A stretch of DNA of 64,000 nucleotides, taken from positions 1,575,001 to 1,639,000 of the forward strand of contig JAMKCF010000002.1 in the NCBI GenBank assembly GCA_023634235.1, given 5' to 3'. The stretch is from Pisaster brevispinus (lineage: Eukaryota; Echinodermata; Asteroidea; Forcipulatida; Asteriidae). Under the pieces are notes generated by a model. It was not told the origin of the DNA, made no database searches, and saw nothing but the letters and a program-made list of their open reading frames with translations. This document shows, piece after piece, positions 59,121-64,000 of this stretch; positions within the stretch are counted from its first letter, which is position 1, and the number at the start of each line of letters is the position of its first letter. The position numbers and the translations under genes are program-made.

Positions 59121-60238
59121 TGTGGTTTGTTTTTTTGTTAGAGTGATGAAGGATCCTAGTAAATCACTCAAAGAGAGCTGGGGTAAAGAGATTGATCTCT
59201 ATTAAATTCTAGAAAACATGAGAAAATGGTTCTACTTTGGAAGTGCCTTCCCACATGCCTGAATTAATTTCAGAAATACAATGTAACCCTTTCCTCCTAC
59301 CATTTAGCGCATTGGTATTAAGTTTTATAAAAGAATTTTGGATGTACAAAGAAAAATCAGAAGTTTATAAAGATTAAGGTAACAGATTAAATTACCAGTT
59401 TATTTTGTATACATCTATTACCAATCTCATACCCTATCTTTAAAAATTGGAACTAATAATGCGTTCTTCTTATTTATTGTTTGTTACTCATTATAATAAA
59501 CAGTAAATAAGAAGAAGGCATTTTTTAAAGTACAATTTTTGGCTCTTTCAATGGAGTGCCAATGTAGATCTATAGAGCTCTGGAAATGCCATCCAACTTG
59601 TTGAGATCCTGAGATAATTATTGCAGGATGATGACATAAGCAAAAGATGACAACAAGATCTGTGGACGAGGACATGTTTCATTTCAGGATGATGGCATCC
59701 TGACAGTAGGATTGCATCTTCGCGAGAGATAGGTTGCGGGCAATTTGGAACACATAGTCATGCGTTTTGCGTGAGAATGGCGTGCAGCACGCGTACAATT
59801 CACAAAACCCATCGCACGATTGGTTAGTAAACAGCGTTGCTGCGTTAATAATTTTGAGGCGCCTGCAAGCCAAAATGAAATTTGCCCGTAAAGATGGCAT
59901 CTATTGGGAACTATCTATAGACACTCAGTAGGCCCACGAGACAAATTATCTCAGGAAGACAACCTCCTTTAATCAGGATGTCTCGACACTAGCAGAGTCT
60001 TTCTTAAAGAGGTTTTTCCTTTGAGAAGAACTTGGCTAGGGTTGAAACATCAGGCCATTACTACTTTTGCAAAGCATATACAGTACTGGTCAGTTTGTTG
60101 AAATGGCTGTTTGTCAACATTTGTTTTAAAGTTTTCTATTTTATTTTACTAACTATATATTATAAATAACTATAAACTACCAAATACCTACCGAAACGTA
60201 AATAATGTTAAACAATGGTTAAACTAAGCATTTAAAAG
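59121..60238. other. Non-coding stretch with one AT-rich hairpin
   Basis: No gene seen. At 59466-59514 cttcttatttattgtttgtt pairs with aataaacagtaaataagaag across a loop of about 6 bases with two or three mismatches. Confidence 0.5.
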
Positions 60239-60688
60239 TAGGGGTCATAGATTAGTGAATACTCCAGAAATTAATTACCATAAAAACTTACTTGGTAGAA
60301 AGCACTGCAGCTGTTGATAGTATAAACTATTTTGAGAAAGGGTTCCCTTCGAAGTATTATGGTTTGGATAATCGGTCACTCCAAAACATTTTAAGCTGAG
60401 AAACGATTCATGCGTGAAACATTTCTTTAGATTTCTGAGGGTTGGTGTCCGTTTGCGAATGCTATGGCCATACCATTGGTACCCCACTGTCACCACACTA
60501 AATGTGGATGGGTTCGATGTTCTTGTGAAAACTGCAATTTTTTTTTTCTCGGCAAGTAAGCACTTTACTCAGCTGAAATGTTCACATGAGAATTTATATT
60601 GTTTCTTTCTTTTTGCCTATAAATCAATATTATGTAAAAAAAACAATAAAAAAACAAAAAAAAATAAATCTATGACCCTACCTTTGAA
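60239..60688 (+). mobile_element. Complete MITE, TCATAGATTGG family
   Basis: Starts taggggtcatagattagtga and ends aatctatgaccctacctttg, a terminal inverted repeat of about 16 bp. About 450 bp, no coding capacity. The interior holds the palindromic tgagaaacgattcatgcgtg / aaacatttctttagatttct block common to all copies. Confidence 0.9.
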
Positions 60689-61689
60689 ATGAAACAAAAA
60701 CAAATGAACACTAGGTGAATAATTACAGTACAGTGTAAACAATTTCAAAAGATTAATAATATCAATTGTACATTCCTCTCAAGTAAGATATGCAACGGTA
60801 TACAATGGTGAATTTTTTATCTGAATGTACCTTCATGAGGTGAAAGTCTACTATGAACAGGTCAGACGTACAGATTCGATGAGAGCCGTATTAGCTGAAT
60901 CTCGCAGCTCAGATCGACATGTTGTTTAGAATTAGTCAACCATTCACTACGGAATAGGTTATACCGTGCCTGATATGTGGCAGAGGGTCTCCTCCCAAAT
61001 GATCCCATACTTTAATATACTCTTTTCCTCTTGTACAGAAGTACCACCCCCCAAAAAAAAAAATCCTCTAAAGAAATCCTTTAAATGAAGTCACATAGGA
61101 GGGAGGGAAGGGGTACACCATGCTACATATCCAGCACCAAATGGGATAAGGTACACAGTCGCTGTAGCTCAACGCCCAAGGGCGTCCACCCATTATAGTC
61201 GTCTCGACCTGTGGTTTGTGAATAATTCTCAAATGGTAGGAATGGGCACATTGGTTGCAGAATGCTACGCTCCACTGCATGCTTTCTGTGGAACATCATG
61301 CAGTAGCCTTATGTACACATCAGGCCTGGGGTTTGTTTCCCAAAATGGCTACATGGTCAGACAGAGCTGCTGCATACTTTTACAAATAAAAATGTCTGTG
61401 TATAAAAGAATTTGTAACCAATAATTTATAACTCACCAATAGTATTCTCCAAAAACTTGATTTTACTGTAAATACTTTAAATCATGGAAAGATTGTAAAT
61501 TTGACGACAAAAGGAATACAATATTTTTGGTACATGAATGATGATGAAAAAAGTGAAAGACTATTATATTTTTATATATGCATAATTACTTTGGTAAAAA
61601 ATAAATGTTAAACTGAGTATGAACAAATCAAATCAAATTGTCATAGTTGTTTGTACCACCAGTTTTTGGTTGCCATAGGATAGCAGGTT
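60689..61689. other. Non-coding stretch, no gene seen
   Basis: AT-rich, with no recognised motif or repeat copy. Confidence 0.45.
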
Positions 61690-61855
61690 TCTGCACGCAG
61701 ACAATTCCCCGAAAACAAACCAATCTTTCCATGTTCTGATGAACATAATTATTTGAAGATCTCCCTGATTATGGAAACCTTTTCCATATTATGTTGAATG
61801 CAATTCTAAATATCTCCATGATTGCACGATGGAAATGTTGGCAGCTGTGGTACTT
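61690..61855 (-). repeat. Repeat copy, 'GCTGCCAACATTTGCATC' family
   Basis: Reverse-strand match to 51535-51735: aaccaatctttccatgttct, gaagatctccctgattatgg, attatgttgaatgcaattct and aaatgttggcagctg. Confidence 0.75.
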
Positions 61856-61917
61856 GTACTTCAGCTGATTCACAAACATTGAGAATCGCAACTGATTTTC
61901 AAATTTCAAATTGGAAT

Positions 61918-62316
61918 GCAGGGCTCGAATTTAACACTGGACCGCCGGCCCGAGGCCAGTGATTTAGGCCTGGGGCCAGTAAACTCATGACTGGACAAGT
62001 CCAGCGGTCTCGTGTGTTTCAATTGAATAATAGCAACTGTGTAATATCTTGAACAGAAAGAAATGATGTTCAAATGTTGACCTTGAGTCTGGTACTTAAA
62101 CAATTCTGTTGAGTATCAAAATATACTAATCCAACATGCCCAAACACAAATTGATAATCTTCTCTTGTTCAAATCAAAACAATTTACACGTTAAACTGTG
62201 TAAAAAGTTCTTTCTCATGAAGATTCCGGTCTTGTGAATTAAACTCTGGTCCAGTAAACATTTTTAGCAACAAGTCCTGCGGTCTTGTGGAATTTCACCC
62301 CAAATTGGAGCCCTGG
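61918..62316 (+). mobile_element. Repeat copy, CAGGGCTCGAATTTAACACTGGAC family
   Basis: Ends gcagggctcgaatttaacac and ccccaaattggagccctgg are an imperfect inverted repeat. It has the inverse orientation to 39640-39955 (ccggcccgaggccagt, aactcatgactggacaagtc). Confidence 0.75.
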
Positions 62317-62695
62317 AATGGGGGGGGGGGTGTATTACCCAGGAACCCGAAGCCAAAAATATCAAACAATGATAAAATCATATAAGCTCCCTTCTCTATA
62401 AAAAAAAAACCGGCCTGAAACACGAATAACTGCTCCATTTTAACCAGCTCTTTTTATCAACGGGAAGTAAAGTAGGAAAAATAAAACGCACTCCAGTTTA
62501 GGGTTTCAAATCCTCTTTCCCTATGGCATCTATTTTGTTGACCTCCCCATGTACATGTAATTTATGCAGTAAAAGCAAAACAAATGTGACTTCACCAAGG
62601 TACGCATACCGAGTGGAAGGATTTCAAAGTCTCTTGGGAAAATTTAGGTCAAACAGTTGTAGTAGTGGGGTAAAAAAATACCGTCTGACTTGGTT

Positions 62696-63148
62696 TGTAG
62701 GGTCATAGATTGGCAAATACTCCAGAGATTAATGGCTGTAAAAACTAACTTCAGCGTTACTGATGCAAATACAGTAACAGCACTGCAGAAAATGACAGTA
62801 AACTATTTTGAGAAAAGATTCCCTTCCAAGTTATATGGCGTGGATAAATTTTTTCTTCCCAAAAAACATTTGAATCTGAGAACGGTTGTCTGAAAATTCA
62901 AATTTCTTTGGTGTCCGTTCGTGGATGCTGTGGCCAGATATGCGGTTGGTACCCGCTGTCACCTTAACATGGATGGATTCAACGTTCTTGATGAACATAC
63001 CGTGACAGTTTCTTGCTGTGTTTTTTTTTCTTAAAAAAGTAGACACTGTATTCAGCTGAAATTTTCACAAGTTTATTGTACCTGTCTTGATAATTTTGCC
63101 TACATATGAGCTTTACGTTAAAAAAACCAATCTATTACCCTACCTTTG
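62696..63148 (+). mobile_element. Complete MITE, TCATAGATTGG family
   Basis: Starts gtagggtcatagattggcaa and ends accaatctattaccctacct, an inverted repeat of about 18 bp. About 450 bp long. Contains ttttgagaaaagattccctt, ggatggattcaacgttcttg and tattcagctgaaattttcac. Confidence 0.9.
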
Positions 63149-63166
63149 TGTGGACTTGGTTTTATA

Positions 63167-63751
63167 CTAAGGCAAAATGCCAGTTCCTTGAAATCGCTGG
63201 TTAAAAATGAACATTTGACTTGCAGGTGACATACGTAGATTGAAGTCTTTCATGGCCATGGACATTGACACCTGTGCAGACCTTATCTGCCTAACCTTGT
63301 TGTAACAGACACCGCACAGGTACAGCTTCCCGTCTTTCTCTTCAGGGGCTATGGAGATGTTAAACTCCGTCTGGATCACGTTTGCCACGATCCACAGCAG
63401 CCTCCGCTTGCCTTTGCCAGTTATCACGTTGCAGTTCACGCAGCAGTCCTGCTCGATCGCGGAATACGTTTGCTTCTTGAGGTAGCCTTCCGGACTTGAA
63501 GAACTGATGAACCGTTCCTTGGCACGAGTTACTGTCTGTCGACTGCTACAAATTGTATGGATGATCTCTTCGCAGCATTTGCATAGGATGATGGAGGGTT
63601 TCTCAGCAGTTGGAGGGAGCGACAAGTCTATTGCATTCTCTAAGACAGCAACAACATCCGACTTCAAGACTCGACACCTGTCATCAGTCGGAATAGTCAC
63701 AGCACAGTTGAGACAGCTCACCTTTTTGTAGTTTTTCAGTAAAATGGCTTG
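63167..63751 (-). CDS. Exon of a protein with two tandem C4 (ZAD-like) zinc-binding units
   Basis: The exon opens after TTAACTTTTCAG and reads 194 residues to a stop at 63167; a donor at 63234 (CTAC|GTATGT) could end it after about 172. Two units of the same plan are visible: C13-LN-C16 ... C57-KC-C60 and C104-VN-C107 ... C146-GV-C149, with 42-44 residues between the cysteine pairs and a helix-like stretch of about 20 after each. Both share CxNCxV, a hydrophobic middle and an LCxxC second pair. This is the cysteine plan of the ZAD (zinc-finger-associated) domain, which dimerises transcription factors, mainly in insects. I see no C2H2 finger in the window; the remaining exons are probably to the right of 64000, and others could lie to the left if the donor is used. 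The product cannot be named. Confidence 0.65.
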   Translation of the reverse strand, partial: QAILLKNYKKVSCLNCAVTIPTDDRCRVLKSDVVAVLENAIDLSLPPTAEKPSIILCKCCEEIIHTICSSRQTVTRAKERFISSSSPEGYLKKQTYSAIEQDCCVNCNVITGKGKRRLLWIVANVIQTEFNISIAPEEKDGKLYLCGVCYNKVRQIRSAQVSMSMAMKDFNLRMSPASQMFIFNQRFQGTGILP

Positions 63752-64000
63752 CTGAAAAGTTAATGAAAATGAAAGCTTTACTTGCTTTAAAACCGACACA
63801 GTATAAAGGGATCACTTGTCAACAAAGAAAAATCCAAAAACTGTGGGGTGCTCCATTTTGGGGAATTTTCAGTGGACACTCGTACCACAAGGGTCCCATT
63901 TCATTAAAGTTGTAAAGCACTCAACATTTCTTTTATTGAAAGCACACAAATTGGCTCGGAAAAGAAAAACAATCTTCCTTAGGACAAAAAAGGTTACCAA
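63752..64000. other. Probable upstream intron of the C4 gene
   Basis: On the minus strand this precedes the exon acceptor at 63752. The phrase cccatttcattaaagttgta near 63897 resembles the MITE terminus seen at 43235, suggesting the start of another copy. Confidence 0.4.

Overview
The window is nuclear DNA from an animal. Genes are split by long AT-rich introns with GT/AG junctions, and there are many short non-coding transposons and tRNA-derived SINEs. Two genes resemble human PUSL1 and MFSD8. The short gene spacing, SINE structure and repeat density suggest an invertebrate deuterostome, with an echinoderm such as a sea star as my best guess; nothing in the sequence proves the species.

Layout. 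1-29.5 kb: no convincing coding exon. It holds SINEs, foldback elements, MITE-like repeats and a 115-bp minisatellite. It is either intergenic or the first intron of a minus-strand gene whose signal-peptide exon lies at 29490-29609. 29.6-34.4 kb: non-coding, with a foldback element and a small tandem repeat. 34.7-37.3 kb (+): a BTB-BACK-Kelch protein in one large exon, probably with its ATG as the last three bases of an upstream exon. 38.7-41.8 kb (-): a six-exon TruA-type tRNA pseudouridine synthase (PUSL1-like). 42.4-58.1 kb (+): an eleven-exon MFSD8/CLN7-like lysosomal major facilitator, head to head with PUSL1 (652 bp between start codons). Its 6.5-kb first intron carries a 3.18-kb inverted-repeat element packed with the motif TTATGTCCGAAA. 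58-63.1 kb: non-coding repeats. 63.2-63.75 kb (-): an exon encoding two tandem C4 (CxxC...CxxC) units like zinc-finger-associated domains; the rest of this gene probably lies past the right edge.

I assembled the exon chains of PUSL1 and the MFSD8-like gene by hand. In both, reading phase is kept across every junction and the conserved motifs fall in family order. The products would be about 324 aa (PUSL1-like) and 524 aa (MFSD8-like, or 558 aa with one candidate cassette exon). The genes are not a pathway unit. The shared upstream region of PUSL1 and the transporter implies co-regulated housekeeping transcription, while the Kelch gene converges on PUSL1 and the transporter converges on the C4 gene.

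Most of the rest can be assigned to about a dozen repeat families, several with two or more copies in the window and some nested in each other. No RNA gene, CRISPR array, retroelement ORF or transposase ORF was found.
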